Positions 10,366 to 20,190 of a stretch of DNA of 64,000 nucleotides are shown piece by piece (position 1 is the first letter of the stretch; each line of letters starts with the position of its first letter). Below the pieces are notes generated by a model. The model searched no databases and was not told where the DNA came from. It was given only the letters and a program-made list of their open reading frames with translations. Made by a program: the position numbers and the translations under genes. Origin of the DNA: Prochlorococcus marinus str. MIT 9301 (GTDB taxonomy: Bacteria > Cyanobacteriota > Cyanobacteriia > PCC-6307 > Cyanobiaceae); the NCBI RefSeq assembly GCF_000015965.1, contig NC_009091.1, positions 1 through 64,000 of the forward strand, written 5' to 3'.

Positions 10366-11100
10366 TTGGTTGAATCTAATCAAAATCAAGATTCCAATTT
10401 AGGATCTAGGCTTCAACAAGACCTAAAAAATGATCTTATTGCTGGGTTGTTAGTCGTAATACCCTTGGCAACAACAATCTGGCTTTCATCATTAGTTAGT
10501 AAATTTGTTTTAACATTAGTTACTTCAGTTCCAAAGCAACTAAATCCTTTTATTACTTTAAATCCTTTATTACAAGATTTAATTAATCTTACTTTAGGTT
10601 TAACTGTCCCTTTACTTGCTATCTTGCTTATAGGCTTAATGGCGAGAAATTTCGTTGGAAGATGGTTATTAGAATTTGGGGAAGGTACTTTATCAAAAAT
10701 CCCAGTTGCTGGAGCGGTTTATAAAACCCTTAAACAATTGCTAGAAACTTTTTTAAGCAATAAATCTAATAGATTTAGAAGAGTTGTTTTGGTTGAATAT
10801 CCTCGTGAGGGACTATATAGTGTAGGCTTTGTAACTGGAGATGTAGGTCCTTCTCTACAGCCAGAATTAGCAGAAAAGTTACTTAGTGTTTTTATACCTA
10901 CTGCACCAAACCCAACTACTGGGTGGTATACACTCGTTCCAGAGTCATCTGTAAAAGATTTGGATATTTCTGTTGAAGATGCTTTTAGAACAATAATTTC
11001 TGCTGGGATAGTTAATCCAGATGAGAAGAATAATACTACAAATCCAACATTTTCAAAATTGTTTTCTCAATTACGAGCTTCCACTAATACTTCTTCTTAA
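10366..11100 (+). CDS. DUF502 family membrane protein
   Basis: 244 residues from a TTG start; the reading MVESNQNQDSNLGSRL begins just before the conserved part. Two transmembrane helices are evident (about 24-50, LIAGLLVVIPLATTIWLSSL, and about 70-92, LTLGLTVPLLAILLIGLMA). They are followed by the DUF502 signature GEGTLSKIPVAGAVYKTLKQ near 106 and a soluble C-terminal domain (about 130-225). The family is widespread in cyanobacteria and plants, where members are described as plasma-membrane or thylakoid proteins of unclear biochemistry. It abuts nusB directly, so the two are probably co-transcribed. Confidence 0.88.
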   Translation: MVESNQNQDSNLGSRLQQDLKNDLIAGLLVVIPLATTIWLSSLVSKFVLTLVTSVPKQLNPFITLNPLLQDLINLTLGLTVPLLAILLIGLMARNFVGRWLLEFGEGTLSKIPVAGAVYKTLKQLLETFLSNKSNRFRRVVLVEYPREGLYSVGFVTGDVGPSLQPELAEKLLSVFIPTAPNPTTGWYTLVPESSVKDLDISVEDAFRTIISAGIVNPDEKNNTTNPTFSKLFSQLRASTNTSS

Positions 11101-11103
11101 TTG

Positions 11104-11721
11104 ATGCATAATAGATCTCTTTCTAGAGAATTATCTTTAATTTCTCTTGGCCTCATAAAAGATAAAGGTGATTTGAAATTAAATAAATTTCAGATAGAAG
11201 AAATTTTTGAATCTGCTTTGGATTCCCTAATAAAGTATTGCAGAGAGGAATTAGATAATTGTGAGTCAGAGTTAGAAAATGCTTCACAGAAAATATTAGA
11301 TAGTGAATTGCAAGAAGGTGTTGATTCCTCTTATTCAAATGTGCGAGATGAGTTAAAAAAATCACTTATAAAAATTGAAACTGTAATGAATACACTCTCA
11401 ATAACTCTAGATTTCCCAAAATTAATTGTTTCTAGCGGCCAGATTGATATTAGAGAGGATGTGAATCAAAGGATTTGTAATATAATTAATAACCTTAAAA
11501 GTATTGATTCTGATATTGATCAGGCAATGGATGGCTGGAGATTAAAACGATTACCGAGAATTGATAGGGATATTTTGCGTCTAGCTTATGTGGATATCAA
11601 TTTTTTGAATACACCTGTAGCTGTTGCTTGTGATGAGGCTGTTAATTTAGCTAATAAATATAGTGACTTGCAAGGAAGAAAATTTATTAATGGAGTTTTA
11701 AGGAGATTACAAACAATTTAA
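11104..11721 (+). CDS. nusB: Transcription antitermination factor NusB
   Basis: RNA-binding partner of NusE/S10 in rRNA antitermination. An ATG at 11104 immediately follows an in-frame TTG at 11101; I prefer the ATG, which starts MHNRSLSRELSLISLGLI. The family domain is at the C-terminal end (about 125-205), with DGWRLKRLPRIDRDILRLA and TPVAVACDEAVNLANKYSDLQGRKFINGVLRRL. At 205 residues it is longer than the ~140 of E. coli NusB because of an acidic helical N-terminal insertion, which is common in cyanobacterial NusB. Lies between the DUF502 gene and ftsY. Confidence 0.93.
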   Translation: MHNRSLSRELSLISLGLIKDKGDLKLNKFQIEEIFESALDSLIKYCREELDNCESELENASQKILDSELQEGVDSSYSNVRDELKKSLIKIETVMNTLSITLDFPKLIVSSGQIDIREDVNQRICNIINNLKSIDSDIDQAMDGWRLKRLPRIDRDILRLAYVDINFLNTPVAVACDEAVNLANKYSDLQGRKFINGVLRRLQTI

Positions 11722-11783
11722 TTACCAAGATTATTTGATATAAATAAAGAGTATTTTAAAATATTAAATACGAATCATTAATA

Positions 11784-13103
11784 ATGACTAATATTGAATC
11801 CGATAATTCTCGTGAGTGGGCTGCACAAGCTTATGCACTTTTAAAAAAACAACAGGTAGAGCAAAAGCAAGAATTACAGAAACAAGAAGAGCAAAAGCAA
11901 GAATTACAGAAACAAGAAGAGCAAAAGCAAGAATTACAGAAACAAGAAGAGCAAAAGCAAGAATTACAGAAACAAGAAGAGCAAAAGCAAGAATTACAGA
12001 AACAAGAAGAGCAAAAGCAAGAATTGATTGATATTACTAATAAAGAAAATATTTCTATACAGTCTAAAACTATTACTGAACCTCAATTAGGAGAATTTGA
12101 TGATAATTTTACTTGGTCTGCAATGGTATTAGCTGCTCAAGGAAAAAAAATAAATCAAATATCGATTGATGAAATTGATTGGTTAACTAAATTACGGAGA
12201 GGATTAGAAGAAACCCGAAAAGGATTTGTTACTGAATTATTGGATAAATTAGGAGATGATCCTTTGACTCCTGAAGCTCTTGATGATTTAGAGACTTTAT
12301 TAATAAGAGCTGATGTAGGAATTGATTCAACAGATAAAGTTATAAGTTCTCTAAGAACAAAATTAAATGAGGAAGTTTTGGGTGCAGAAGCAGGAATTAA
12401 ATTCTTGAAGAAGGAATTAAAATTAATTATCGATAAACCAATAAAAAGTTCTGGCACTGATCTTTTAGTTCCCCAAAAGGGTAAATTAAATGTCTGGTTA
12501 TTAGTAGGAGTTAATGGTGTTGGTAAAACTACTACATTAGGAAAACTAGCATATTTGTCATCCAAAAGTAATTACAAAACTTTGATAGCTGCAGCTGATA
12601 CTTTTAGAGCGGCTGCAGTAGAACAACTTAAAGTATGGGGAGATAGAAGTAATGTTGAGGTCATCTCTAATCAATCAAAAAATGCTGATCCAGCTGCTGT
12701 AGTTTTTGATGCAATTAATTCTGCAAAAAAAAGAAATGTTGATTTATTACTTGTTGATACAGCTGGTAGATTGCAAACAAAAAATAATTTGATGGATGAA
12801 TTAGCGAAAATAAAAAAAATTATTGATAGAAAGGTTCCAGATGCAATTGTTGAATCATTATTAGTTTTAGATGCAAGTCAGGGTCAAAATGGCTTAAAGC
12901 AAGCAAAAAGTTTTGCTAAATCAGCAGATTTAAGTGGTGCAATTATTACTAAATTAGATGGAACTTCTAGAGGTGGAGTCTCTTTAGCAGTATCTGAAGA
13001 AGTAAATTTACCTATAAGGTTTATTGGAGCTGGAGAAGGAATAAAAGATTTGAGACCATTTAATAGTTATGAATTTGTGGAGGCTATGCTCGCTGATAAA
13101 TAA
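11784..13103 (+). CDS. ftsY: Signal recognition particle receptor FtsY
   Basis: SRP receptor GTPase that docks ribosome-nascent chains at the membrane. The NG domain spans about 130-439: N-domain helices, P-loop GVNGVGKTTTLGKLA near 240, DTAADTFRAAAVEQ-type G2, DTAGRLQTKNNL near 328 (G3), and TKLDGTSRGG near 394 (G4). The N-terminal A-domain is unusual. Residues 26-81 consist of five and a half perfect copies of EQKQELQKQE, a highly charged helical or coiled-coil tract. The catalytic part looks intact, so the repeat probably affects membrane or partner contact only. Confidence 0.96.
   Translation: MTNIESDNSREWAAQAYALLKKQQVEQKQELQKQEEQKQELQKQEEQKQELQKQEEQKQELQKQEEQKQELQKQEEQKQELIDITNKENISIQSKTITEPQLGEFDDNFTWSAMVLAAQGKKINQISIDEIDWLTKLRRGLEETRKGFVTELLDKLGDDPLTPEALDDLETLLIRADVGIDSTDKVISSLRTKLNEEVLGAEAGIKFLKKELKLIIDKPIKSSGTDLLVPQKGKLNVWLLVGVNGVGKTTTLGKLAYLSSKSNYKTLIAAADTFRAAAVEQLKVWGDRSNVEVISNQSKNADPAAVVFDAINSAKKRNVDLLLVDTAGRLQTKNNLMDELAKIKKIIDRKVPDAIVESLLVLDASQGQNGLKQAKSFAKSADLSGAIITKLDGTSRGGVSLAVSEEVNLPIRFIGAGEGIKDLRPFNSYEFVEAMLADK
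11859..12026 (+). repeat. 30-bp tandem repeat inside ftsY
   Basis: Five full 30-bp units plus 18 bases of a sixth, encoding EQKQELQKQE per unit. The units are identical at DNA level except the last base of the partial copy, which implies recent expansion by slippage or unequal recombination. The unit length is a multiple of three, so copy-number change keeps the frame. Confidence 0.95.
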
Positions 13104-13170
13104 AAATTTAATTAATTTTTTCTAAAAATTAAAATTTAATGTTAAAACATACTTATCTATTAAATTTGTT

Positions 13171-14514
13171 TTGACAAATAATCAAAAAGAAAAAATATTT
13201 TCGAACAAATTTATTCAACAATTTTTAGATAATGAATCCAACTTAACTTTAAAAAATAATTATAAATTTGATGAAATTGCTTCTTCATTAGCATATTATT
13301 TAAAATCATTTTCCAACATAAATAAGTTACTTGATTATGTATGTTTAATTTTTAAACATATTTTTTCTGAGAATATAATCTTAATTATTCCTTTAAATTA
13401 TGAGGGGGAGATATGGAACGAAAATATAAAAATTTCCGATAATGATCAATTTTTTACAACTTTAGAGAAAATTAATGGTTTTTTGAATAAATTTAATTTT
13501 TCAAAAAATTTTAAAATAAAAGATATTCATACTTTTGAAAATACTTTAAAAAATAACTTTAAAGAATATAAAATTGAAACTAAAAAAATACTATCTAGAG
13601 GTAAATGTAGAGGATTTATATATATTTTTAGCAAAGATATTTCTGGCCCGTCGATTACTGAGGATAGTTATTTTAATTTTGTTGAGAATTGTCTAGCGGT
13701 TGGATTAGAAAATCACTTCTTAATAAAAACAAAAAAAAAGCATGAAAACGTAGATAGAGAAATTTCTACCGGTGCTGAAATTCAATCTCAATTACTCCCG
13801 GAGTATTGTCCAACTATCCATGGTTTAGACCTCGCGGCTCACTGCAGACCAGCTCTCCAGCTTGGTGGGGATTACTATGATTTTATGTGCTTAAAGACAA
13901 ATATTTCTGAAAAAAGAAAAGAAAAATCAAGATGGGCTTTTGTAATAGGTGATGTCATGGGTAAAGGTATTCCTGCCGGTCTTTTAATGACTATGTTAAG
14001 AGGAATGCTACGTGCAGAGGTTCTTACAGGTCTGCCTCCAGATAGAATTTTGTATGATTTGAATCAACTAGCAATAAATGATTTAGATCAATCGCATAGA
14101 TTTGTGACATTATTTTATTCAGATTATGACCCTAGAACTAGAAAATTAAGATTCGCTAATGCAGCACATAATCCTCCTTTGCTTTGGAAAAATTCAGATC
14201 AGAAAATTATAAAATTAGATGCAGAGGGATTTGTACTTGGACTACAAAAAGATGCTGAATATCATTGTGGTGAAATTAAGCTTAATGACAATGATCTAGT
14301 TTTTTATTATACAGATGGAGTAATTGATACTTCTAATTCTTTAGGGCAAAGATTTGATGAGGAAAGGTTAATTAAAACACTTGCAAAATTATGCAAGCAA
14401 TCTTATACATCTCAAGAAATTTTAAATAAAATATTCAAAAAGTTAGATGATTTTACAGGTCAAAATAGACATCTGGAAGATGATGCAACGATGGTAATTT
14501 TTCAATTGAAATAG
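13171..14514 (+). CDS. PP2C-type (SpoIIE/RsbU) serine phosphatase with N-terminal sensor region
   Basis: 447 residues from a TTG start. Residues about 25-190 look like a degenerate GAF-type sensor domain with no visible cofactor motif. Residues about 200-445 form the SpoIIE phosphatase, with metal-binding and active-site motifs AEIQSQLLP, GGDYYDF, GDVMGKGIPAGLLM, RFVTLFYSDYD, ANAAHNPPLLW, YYTDGVIDT and DDATMVIF. Such enzymes usually dephosphorylate anti-sigma-factor antagonists in partner switching; no such partner is encoded nearby. Probably a stress or light signalling output. Confidence 0.9.
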   Translation: MTNNQKEKIFSNKFIQQFLDNESNLTLKNNYKFDEIASSLAYYLKSFSNINKLLDYVCLIFKHIFSENIILIIPLNYEGEIWNENIKISDNDQFFTTLEKINGFLNKFNFSKNFKIKDIHTFENTLKNNFKEYKIETKKILSRGKCRGFIYIFSKDISGPSITEDSYFNFVENCLAVGLENHFLIKTKKKHENVDREISTGAEIQSQLLPEYCPTIHGLDLAAHCRPALQLGGDYYDFMCLKTNISEKRKEKSRWAFVIGDVMGKGIPAGLLMTMLRGMLRAEVLTGLPPDRILYDLNQLAINDLDQSHRFVTLFYSDYDPRTRKLRFANAAHNPPLLWKNSDQKIIKLDAEGFVLGLQKDAEYHCGEIKLNDNDLVFYYTDGVIDTSNSLGQRFDEERLIKTLAKLCKQSYTSQEILNKIFKKLDDFTGQNRHLEDDATMVIFQLK

Positions 14515-14575
14515 ATATTTTTGTCACTTATATAAAAAAATGCTTTATTAGAGATACTTAAAGTTAATAATTAAT

Positions 14576-15955
14576 ATGGCAAAAGTTTGGAGTAAAAGAT
14601 TTGACAATGCACTTGACCCCTTTATTGAAAAATTTAATGCCTCAATTGGTTTTGATAAAAAGCTTATTTTAGAAGATTTAGATTGCTCGATTGCTCATGC
14701 GAAAATGCTTGGCAAAACAAAAGTTTTATCACCTTCTGAAACTTTGCAAATTATTAATGGACTTGAGTCAATAAAAGTTGAGTATTTGGAGGGTAAATTT
14801 TCTCCTAGCCTACCTTCTGAAGATATTCACTATTGTATAGAACATAAACTGATAAGTTTAATTGGTGAAACTGGTAAAAAGTTACATACTGGTAGAAGTA
14901 GAAATGATCAAGTTGGTACAGATATAAGATTGTGGCTGAGAAAAGAGATTGATAATATTGAAATTTTAATTGCCGATTTGCAAAAATCCTTCTTAAATCT
15001 CGCTAAAGCAAATATTTATACTTTGATTCCTGGATATACCCACATGCAAAGAGCTCAACCATTATCTTTGGCTCATCATTTATTGGCTTATATAGAAATG
15101 CTCCAAAGAGACCGTGAAAGGTTTAAAGAAGTACGCGGAAGAGTAAATATTTCTCCTTTAGGAGCTGCAGCATTAGCTGGAACAAAAATAAAAATAGATA
15201 GGCACTTTACAGCTGCAGAATTGGGCTTTGAAAAGATTTATAAAAATAGTATTGATGCTGTTAGCGATAGAGATTTTTGTATAGAGTTTGTTTCTACATC
15301 TGCTTTATTAATGTCTCATTTAAGTAAAATTTCAGAGGAAATAATTTTATGGGTAACTGATGAATTTTCTTTTGCAAAGTTAACAGATAAATGTGCCACA
15401 GGAAGTAGCTTAATGCCGCAGAAGAAAAATCCCGATGTTCCAGAATTGATAAGAGGTAAGACGGGAAGAGTGTATGGACATCTTCAGGCATTATTAACTA
15501 TGGTCAAAGGGGTACCTCTCTCATACAATAAAGATTTTCAAGAGGATAAAGAGCCAATATTTGATACTGCAGAAACAATTTCTTCTTGTATTACGGCAAT
15601 GACTATTCTACTCAATGAAGGTATCGAATTTAATATTCAAAATTTATCTGATTCTGTAGAAAATGATTTTTCTAATGCTACTGATCTAGCAGATTATTTA
15701 GTTAGTAAAGATGTTCCTTTTAGAACAGCCTATCAAGTTGTTGGTGAAATAGTTAAATATTGCCTGAAGAGAAAAATGTTGTTCAAAAACCTCAAAATTG
15801 ATGAATTTAAAAAATTTCATCCCGAATTTGATGAGGATGTTTTTGTGGACCTTAAACCTTTTAATGTCGTTAAATCAAGAAATAGCGAGGGTGGAACAGG
15901 TTTTGCTCAGGTAGAAAAAGAGGTAAAAAATTGGCAAAAAAAATTGTCAATTTGA
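14576..15955 (+). CDS. argH: Argininosuccinate lyase
   Basis: Last step of arginine synthesis: splits argininosuccinate into arginine and fumarate. The 459-residue length is normal. Signature [24 protein letters not shown] near residue 278 carries the catalytic serine loop; TGRSRNDQV near 107 and [12 protein letters not shown]-like [16 protein letters not shown] near 153 bind substrate. Another arginine gene, argJ, sits about 42 kb away in this window, so the pathway is dispersed. Confidence 0.97.
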   Translation: MAKVWSKRFDNALDPFIEKFNASIGFDKKLILEDLDCSIAHAKMLGKTKVLSPSETLQIINGLESIKVEYLEGKFSPSLPSEDIHYCIEHKLISLIGETGKKLHTGRSRNDQVGTDIRLWLRKEIDNIEILIADLQKSFLNLAKANIYTLIPGYTHMQRAQPLSLAHHLLAYIEMLQRDRERFKEVRGRVNISPLGAAALAGTKIKIDRHFTAAELGFEKIYKNSIDAVSDRDFCIEFVSTSALLMSHLSKISEEIILWVTDEFSFAKLTDKCATGSSLMPQKKNPDVPELIRGKTGRVYGHLQALLTMVKGVPLSYNKDFQEDKEPIFDTAETISSCITAMTILLNEGIEFNIQNLSDSVENDFSNATDLADYLVSKDVPFRTAYQVVGEIVKYCLKRKMLFKNLKIDEFKKFHPEFDEDVFVDLKPFNVVKSRNSEGGTGFAQVEKEVKNWQKKLSI

Positions 15956-16019
15956 ATCTCAATTATTTTTCTACAACAAGGGTATGCTTTGAAGTAGAAT
16001 AGTAGGGCAACGTTACGAG

Positions 16020-16040
16020 ACTACCTATTGTAGTTTTTTT
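16020..16040 (+). terminator. Short hairpin with T-run after argH
   Basis: ACTAC and GTAGT form a 5-bp stem around a CTATT loop, followed directly by seven T residues at 16034-16040. This has the form of an intrinsic terminator for argH. It lies about 30 bases before the rbp start, so it could instead be a structured 5' leader or thermosensor of the RNA-binding protein gene. Confidence 0.45.
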
Positions 16041-16070
16041 ATAAGGTAAATTTTCTTTGTTGAGTTTAAA

Positions 16071-16724
16071 GTGAGTATTTTTGTTGGCAATTTGCCGTTC
16101 CGCGCAGAGCGTGAAGATGCTATACAATTGTTTGCCCCTTTTGGTGAAGTTTTAAATTGCTCTCTTCCCTTGGAGAGAGATACTGGGAGAAAAAGAGGAT
16201 TCGCATTTATTGAAATGGCTGATGAGGCGATTGAGTCAACAGCTATTGATGGTTTGCAAGGTACGGAACTTATGGGTAGGCCATTAAGAATTAATAAAGC
16301 TGAGCCAAGAGGTTCAGGTGGTTCACGTAGAGGAGGAAGAGGCGGCGGTTACGGCGGCGGAAATAGTGGCGGCGGTTATGGTGGCGGCGGCTATGGTGGC
16401 GGAAATAGTGGCGGCGGCTATGGTGGCGGCGGCTATGGTGGCGGAAATAGTGGCGGCGGCTATGGTGGCGGCGGCTATGGTGGCGGCGGCTATGGTGGTG
16501 GCGGCTATGGTGGCGGCGGCTATGGTGGCGGAAATAGTGGCGGCGGCTATGGTGGCGGTAATTCTGAATCCAATAGCTCTAATATTAATAAATCTTCTGG
16601 AGCAGAAGGTTGGGAAGATAGAAGTTATGGAAATTCTTCTGAAAATTCTGAATATGAAAGCGGTAGGAGTAGGAGAAAAAGGGGAGTCTCCAATGAGAGC
16701 AATGCTTCAAACGAGGCAGATTAG
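16071..16724 (+). CDS. RRM-type glycine-rich RNA-binding protein (Rbp)
   Basis: One RNA-recognition motif at residues 1-80 with RNP2 IFVGNL and RNP1 KRGFAFIEM, preceded by a GTG start that gives the standard MSIFVGNLPF. Residues about 90-164 are almost pure Gly/Tyr/Asn (YGGGG and GGNSGGG units), and the tail (165-217) is Ser/Asn-rich and hydrophilic. Cyanobacterial Rbp proteins are often cold-inducible and act in RNA folding or stability; some help localise thylakoid-protein mRNAs. The Gly tract suggests phase-separation or low-specificity RNA contacts. Ends four bases inside the convergent dusA gene. Confidence 0.92.
   Translation: MSIFVGNLPFRAEREDAIQLFAPFGEVLNCSLPLERDTGRKRGFAFIEMADEAIESTAIDGLQGTELMGRPLRINKAEPRGSGGSRRGGRGGGYGGGNSGGGYGGGGYGGGNSGGGYGGGGYGGGNSGGGYGGGGYGGGGYGGGGYGGGGYGGGNSGGGYGGGNSESNSSNINKSSGAEGWEDRSYGNSSENSEYESGRSRRKRGVSNESNASNEAD
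16341..16560 (+). repeat. GC-rich glycine-coding tandem repeat in rbp
   Basis: Imperfect 15-bp (GGCTATGGTGGCGGC) and 18-bp (GGAAATAGTGGCGGCGGC) units alternate, giving an island of high GC in an AT-rich chromosome. GGC and GGT glycine codons are used almost exclusively inside the tract, unlike the A/T-ending codons of neighbouring genes. Units are nearly identical at DNA level, so length is probably strain-variable. Confidence 0.9.
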
Positions 16725-17725
16725 AAACCCATTTCTTGAAGGGCTGACGTTAATTTAAATAGATATTCAATATCTAATTCCTTTTTTATAGATTTTTTTG
16801 AAATTTGATTTCTCCAAATTTTTGCTTTTGGTATACCTTCGACTAAATTTATAAGATGTTTACAAATATCCCAAGATTTTCCTCCATTACTTATATGAGC
16901 TTCTATGTATGGAATTAAGGAGAATATAATATTAGAAGCAGATTTGTTTTTTTTATTAATTCCATAAATTTTTTGATCAATTTCAGACCATCTTAAGGGA
17001 TGTTTATAAATTGACCGTCCAATCATTACCCCATCAAAATCATTTAAGGCTTTTAATGATTGATCGATATTTGTTAAACCCCCATTGATTTCTATTAACA
17101 ATTCTGGATTTGATTTTTTTAATTTTTTAACTACATCATAATTTAGTGGAGGTATGGTCCTGTTTTGTTTTGGATTTAGACCTTTTAATATTGCTTTTCT
17201 TGCATGAACTGTAAATCTGTCCGCACCAGCATTTGCGATAATTCTTACGAAATTATTCAAGTTAACGAAACTATCATCATTATCTACACCGATTCTGTGT
17301 TTGATCGTAACCGGTAAGTTGCAATTATTTTTTAAAGATTCTATACATTTTGCTACTTTTTCAGGATCTTTCATAAGAGAAGCGCCAAAATTTCCAGAAC
17401 AAACCCTAGGACTGGGACAACCAACATTAAAGTTTATTTCGTCATAACCCCAATCCTGTGCCATTTGGGCTGCTTCTTTGAGGATTTTAGGGTCGTCCCC
17501 ACCAAACTGAATCGATATCGGGTGTTCTTCACTATTAAAGTCTAAAAAATATTCTTTTTTATCCGTATAAACTAAACTCTGGGCCACAATCATTTCCGTA
17601 TACAATAGAGCTTCAGAACTTATTTTTCTCATTATCATTCTGAAGTGCTTATCAGTACAATCCATCATTGGAGCAATACTTAATTTGTGAATATTTTTAA
17701 TAGAATTAGGCTGAATGAAATTCAT
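16721..17725 (-). CDS. dusA: tRNA-dihydrouridine synthase, DusA type
   Basis: FMN-dependent reduction of uridine to dihydrouridine in tRNA D-loops. TIM-barrel start SIAPMMDCTDKHFRMIMRK near residue 17, catalytic Cys in NVGCPSPRVCSGNFGASLM near 100, TIKHRIGVD near 140 and NGGLTNIDQS near 215. The PMMDCTDKHFR wording and the 334-residue length match the DusA subfamily (positions 20/20a) better than DusB. Overlaps the convergent rbp stop by four bases. Confidence 0.93.
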   Translation of the reverse strand: MNFIQPNSIKNIHKLSIAPMMDCTDKHFRMIMRKISSEALLYTEMIVAQSLVYTDKKEYFLDFNSEEHPISIQFGGDDPKILKEAAQMAQDWGYDEINFNVGCPSPRVCSGNFGASLMKDPEKVAKCIESLKNNCNLPVTIKHRIGVDNDDSFVNLNNFVRIIANAGADRFTVHARKAILKGLNPKQNRTIPPLNYDVVKKLKKSNPELLIEINGGLTNIDQSLKALNDFDGVMIGRSIYKHPLRWSEIDQKIYGINKKNKSASNIIFSLIPYIEAHISNGGKSWDICKHLINLVEGIPKAKIWRNQISKKSIKKELDIEYLFKLTSALQEMGF

Positions 17726-17747
17726 TGCTTTTTTGTAATTTAAATAT

Positions 17748-18242
17748 ATGAATCAATTTCTATCAAGAAGAACTTTTATTCTAATTCCTACTATGTCATT
17801 CTTAAAAATAATCTTTAAGCCCATGCAAGTATTAGCATCTTCACTTGCTTCTAAAGAAGAGTGGAATTTTTCAAAAGACGAATGGAAAGCTAGGCTTAGT
17901 CCTGAAACTTATTATATTTTGAGGGAGGAAGGGACTGAAAGAGCTTTTAGTAGTCAACTAAATAATGAGAAGAGAAAAGGGAATTTTCATTGTGCAGGAT
18001 GTGATTTACCACTTTTTTCCTCAGATAAAAAATACGATAGTGGTACAGGATGGCCAAGTTTTTGGGATTCAATTGAAGGATCAGTAGAAACAAAAGTTGA
18101 TTTCAAGTTAATTGTCCCAAGAACCGAATATCATTGCTCTCGATGTGGAGGTCATCAAGGACATGTCTTCAATGATGGGCCGCCTCCCACTGGTAAAAGA
18201 TACTGTAACAATGGATTAGCATTAAAATTTGTTCCTGATTAA
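17748..18242 (+). CDS. msrB: Peptide-methionine (R)-S-oxide reductase with putative Tat signal
   Basis: Repairs methionine-R-sulfoxide. The SelR domain covers about residues 38-163, with zinc cysteines in CAGCDLP and [12 protein letters not shown], substrate motif GTGWPSFWD, and catalytic Cys in RYCNNG. The N-terminus [18 protein letters not shown] contains a twin-arginine SRRTFI followed by a hydrophobic stretch to about residue 33, which predicts export to thylakoid lumen or periplasm by Tat. Most bacterial MsrB are cytosolic, so this suggests photo-oxidative repair outside the cytoplasm. Export is inferred, not shown. Confidence 0.93.
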   Translation: MNQFLSRRTFILIPTMSFLKIIFKPMQVLASSLASKEEWNFSKDEWKARLSPETYYILREEGTERAFSSQLNNEKRKGNFHCAGCDLPLFSSDKKYDSGTGWPSFWDSIEGSVETKVDFKLIVPRTEYHCSRCGGHQGHVFNDGPPPTGKRYCNNGLALKFVPD

Positions 18243-18316
18243 ATATTTGTGCGGCCTTCCGCAACTTGTTTTGTGCATCACTTTATTGGAGAATAGTTTT
18301 ATTAAATTTTAGAAAA

Positions 18317-19036
18317 ATGATTGAAAATCAATCAGACAATATTGATAATAAGGAAATTGATGTTTCTATTCAGGATAATGCTCCTGAAGATAAATCATCT
18401 ATGCAAAATTCAACAACCGAAAATGATGAATTATCTTCTCAAAAAACAGAAGAAATAAATACTGAAGAATTAAAAAATACTATTTCAAATAATGATGCAA
18501 GATTGGAACAATTAGAAAAAGAGCATGAAACATTAAAAAATCAATATGTAAGAATTTCAGCAGATTTTGATAATTTTAGAAAAAGGCAGTCAAGGGATCA
18601 GGATGATTTAAAAATCCAACTTGTTTCAAAAACTTTAACTGCAATACTCCCTATTGTTGATAATTTTGAGAGAGCAAGACAACAACTTAAACCAGAAAGT
18701 GAAGAAGCTCAAGCTCTTCATAGAAGTTATCAAGGATTGTATAAACAATTGGTAGAAGTTTTAAAACAACAGGGAGTCTCACCCATGAGAGTTGTAGGTC
18801 AACAATTTGATCCAAATTTGCACGAAGCTGTATTAAGAGAGCCTAGTGAAGAGTTTGAAGAGGATTTTATTATTGAAGAATTGCAGCGAGGATATCATTT
18901 AGAGGGTAAGGTTTTGAGACATGCATTGGCTAAGGTTTCTATGGGACCTGGTAAACAAAAATCACAACAGGAAGTAGAAAAGGATACAGTTGAAGGGGAT
19001 GTTGATTCAGATGCAAATACTTCTGAAGATGTATAA
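18317..19036 (+). CDS. grpE: Nucleotide exchange factor GrpE
   Basis: Releases ADP from DnaK. The ATG at 18317 gives 239 residues starting [13 protein letters not shown]. An in-frame TTG at 18266 would add 17 hydrophobic residues unlike the family, so I reject it. Residues about 1-70 are acidic and disordered, about 70-130 the long dimer coiled coil, and about 130-215 the beta-wing domain with [21 protein letters not shown] and [19 protein letters not shown]-like ending. Directly upstream of dnaJ. No CIRCE (HrcA) inverted repeat is visible. Confidence 0.95.
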   Translation: MIENQSDNIDNKEIDVSIQDNAPEDKSSMQNSTTENDELSSQKTEEINTEELKNTISNNDARLEQLEKEHETLKNQYVRISADFDNFRKRQSRDQDDLKIQLVSKTLTAILPIVDNFERARQQLKPESEEAQALHRSYQGLYKQLVEVLKQQGVSPMRVVGQQFDPNLHEAVLREPSEEFEEDFIIEELQRGYHLEGKVLRHALAKVSMGPGKQKSQQEVEKDTVEGDVDSDANTSEDV

Positions 19037-19065
19037 ATTCCAAATTCTTATTTAAGCATTATCTA

Positions 19066-20190
19066 ATGGCTGATTTTTACCAAATACTTGGAGTTTCAAG
19101 AGATGCTGATGCAGATACTCTAAAAAGGGCTTATAGAAAGTTAGCGAGACAATATCATCCTGATGTTAATAAAGAACCTGGTGCTGAAGATAAATTTAAA
19201 GAAATTGGTAAGGCTTATGAAGCATTAGCTGATCCTGAAACAAGAGCTAGATACGATCAGTTTGGAGAGGCCGGCCTTGGAGGTGCAGCCGGAATGCCTG
19301 ATATGGGCGATATGGGTGGCTTTGCAGATTTATTTGAAACTTTTTTTAATGGCTTTGGTGGACAAAATCCTCAGGGTGGAAGAACTCAAAGAAGAGGCCC
19401 TCAACAAGGAGATGATCTCAGGTATGACCTTAATGTTGACTTTAAAGATGCAATATTCGGCCAACAAAGAGAAATTAAAATTCCTCATCTTGAGACATGC
19501 GAAGTCTGTAGGGGAACGGGAGCTAAGCCAGGTACCGGACCAAAAACTTGTTCAACATGTGGGGGAAGTGGACAAGTAAGAAGAGCTACGAGAACACCTT
19601 TTGGTAATTTTACACAAGTTGCTGAATGCCCTTCATGCAATGGAGCTGGTCAGATAATTGCAGATCCATGTGTAAGTTGCGGCGGTAATGGAGTAAAGCA
19701 AGTTAGAAAAAAATTAAGAATTAATATTCCTGCAGGAGTTGATACAGGTACTAAATTAAGAGTTTCCGGAGAGGGTAATGTTGGTTTAAAAGGGGGTCCA
19801 CCTGGAGATCTTTATGTTTTTATCAAGGTTAAGAATGATTCAAAACTTAAAAGAGATGGTGTGACTATTTACTCAGAAATAGATGTGAGTTATTTACAGG
19901 CCATTTTAGGTGACACTGTTAAAGTTACTACAGTTGATGGAAATGTTAATTTAAAAATTCCGTGTGGCACCCAGCCAAATACAACTCTTTCACTTGAGAA
20001 TAAAGGGGTACCTAGACTTGGTAATCCGGTTGCTAGAGGAAATCATGAAGTCTTAGTAAAAGTAAAATTGCCAACTCGTGTAACTGACGAAGAACGAAAG
20101 CTTTTGGAGGGTTTAGCTTCGCAATATTCAGACAAAAATATTAATTCCAGTAGTGGACTTTTTAGTAAATTATTTGGTAAAGAATCTTAA
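19066..20190 (+). CDS. dnaJ: Chaperone DnaJ
   Basis: Hsp40 co-chaperone of DnaK, full domain set in 374 residues. J domain at 1-66 with HPD in QYHPDVNKE, Gly/Phe/Met-rich linker about 67-110, zinc domain about 135-215 with four CxxCxGxG motifs ([32 protein letters not shown]), then the substrate-binding beta domains. Lies 29 bases after grpE, and its stop overlaps the ATG of the TusA-like gene by one base (TAATG), so these genes form one transcription unit. Confidence 0.97.
   Translation: MADFYQILGVSRDADADTLKRAYRKLARQYHPDVNKEPGAEDKFKEIGKAYEALADPETRARYDQFGEAGLGGAAGMPDMGDMGGFADLFETFFNGFGGQNPQGGRTQRRGPQQGDDLRYDLNVDFKDAIFGQQREIKIPHLETCEVCRGTGAKPGTGPKTCSTCGGSGQVRRATRTPFGNFTQVAECPSCNGAGQIIADPCVSCGGNGVKQVRKKLRINIPAGVDTGTKLRVSGEGNVGLKGGPPGDLYVFIKVKNDSKLKRDGVTIYSEIDVSYLQAILGDTVKVTTVDGNVNLKIPCGTQPNTTLSLENKGVPRLGNPVARGNHEVLVKVKLPTRVTDEERKLLEGLASQYSDKNINSSSGLFSKLFGKES

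Noticed and set aside
11816-12031. Second frame through the ftsY repeat
   Set aside because: A by-product of the 30-bp repeat having no stop in another frame.
13114-13130. A/T-only hairpin after ftsY as terminator
   Set aside because: AATTTTT-TCT-AAAAATT is weak, and such stems arise easily by chance in DNA this AT-rich.
16318-16758. Ala/Met/Val-rich frame overlapping rbp
   Set aside because: Out-of-frame reading of the glycine repeat; the RRM frame is clearly the coding one.
18266-18316. N-terminal extension of GrpE from a TTG
   Set aside because: The added residues are hydrophobic and unlike the family; the ATG at 18317 gives the normal acidic start.
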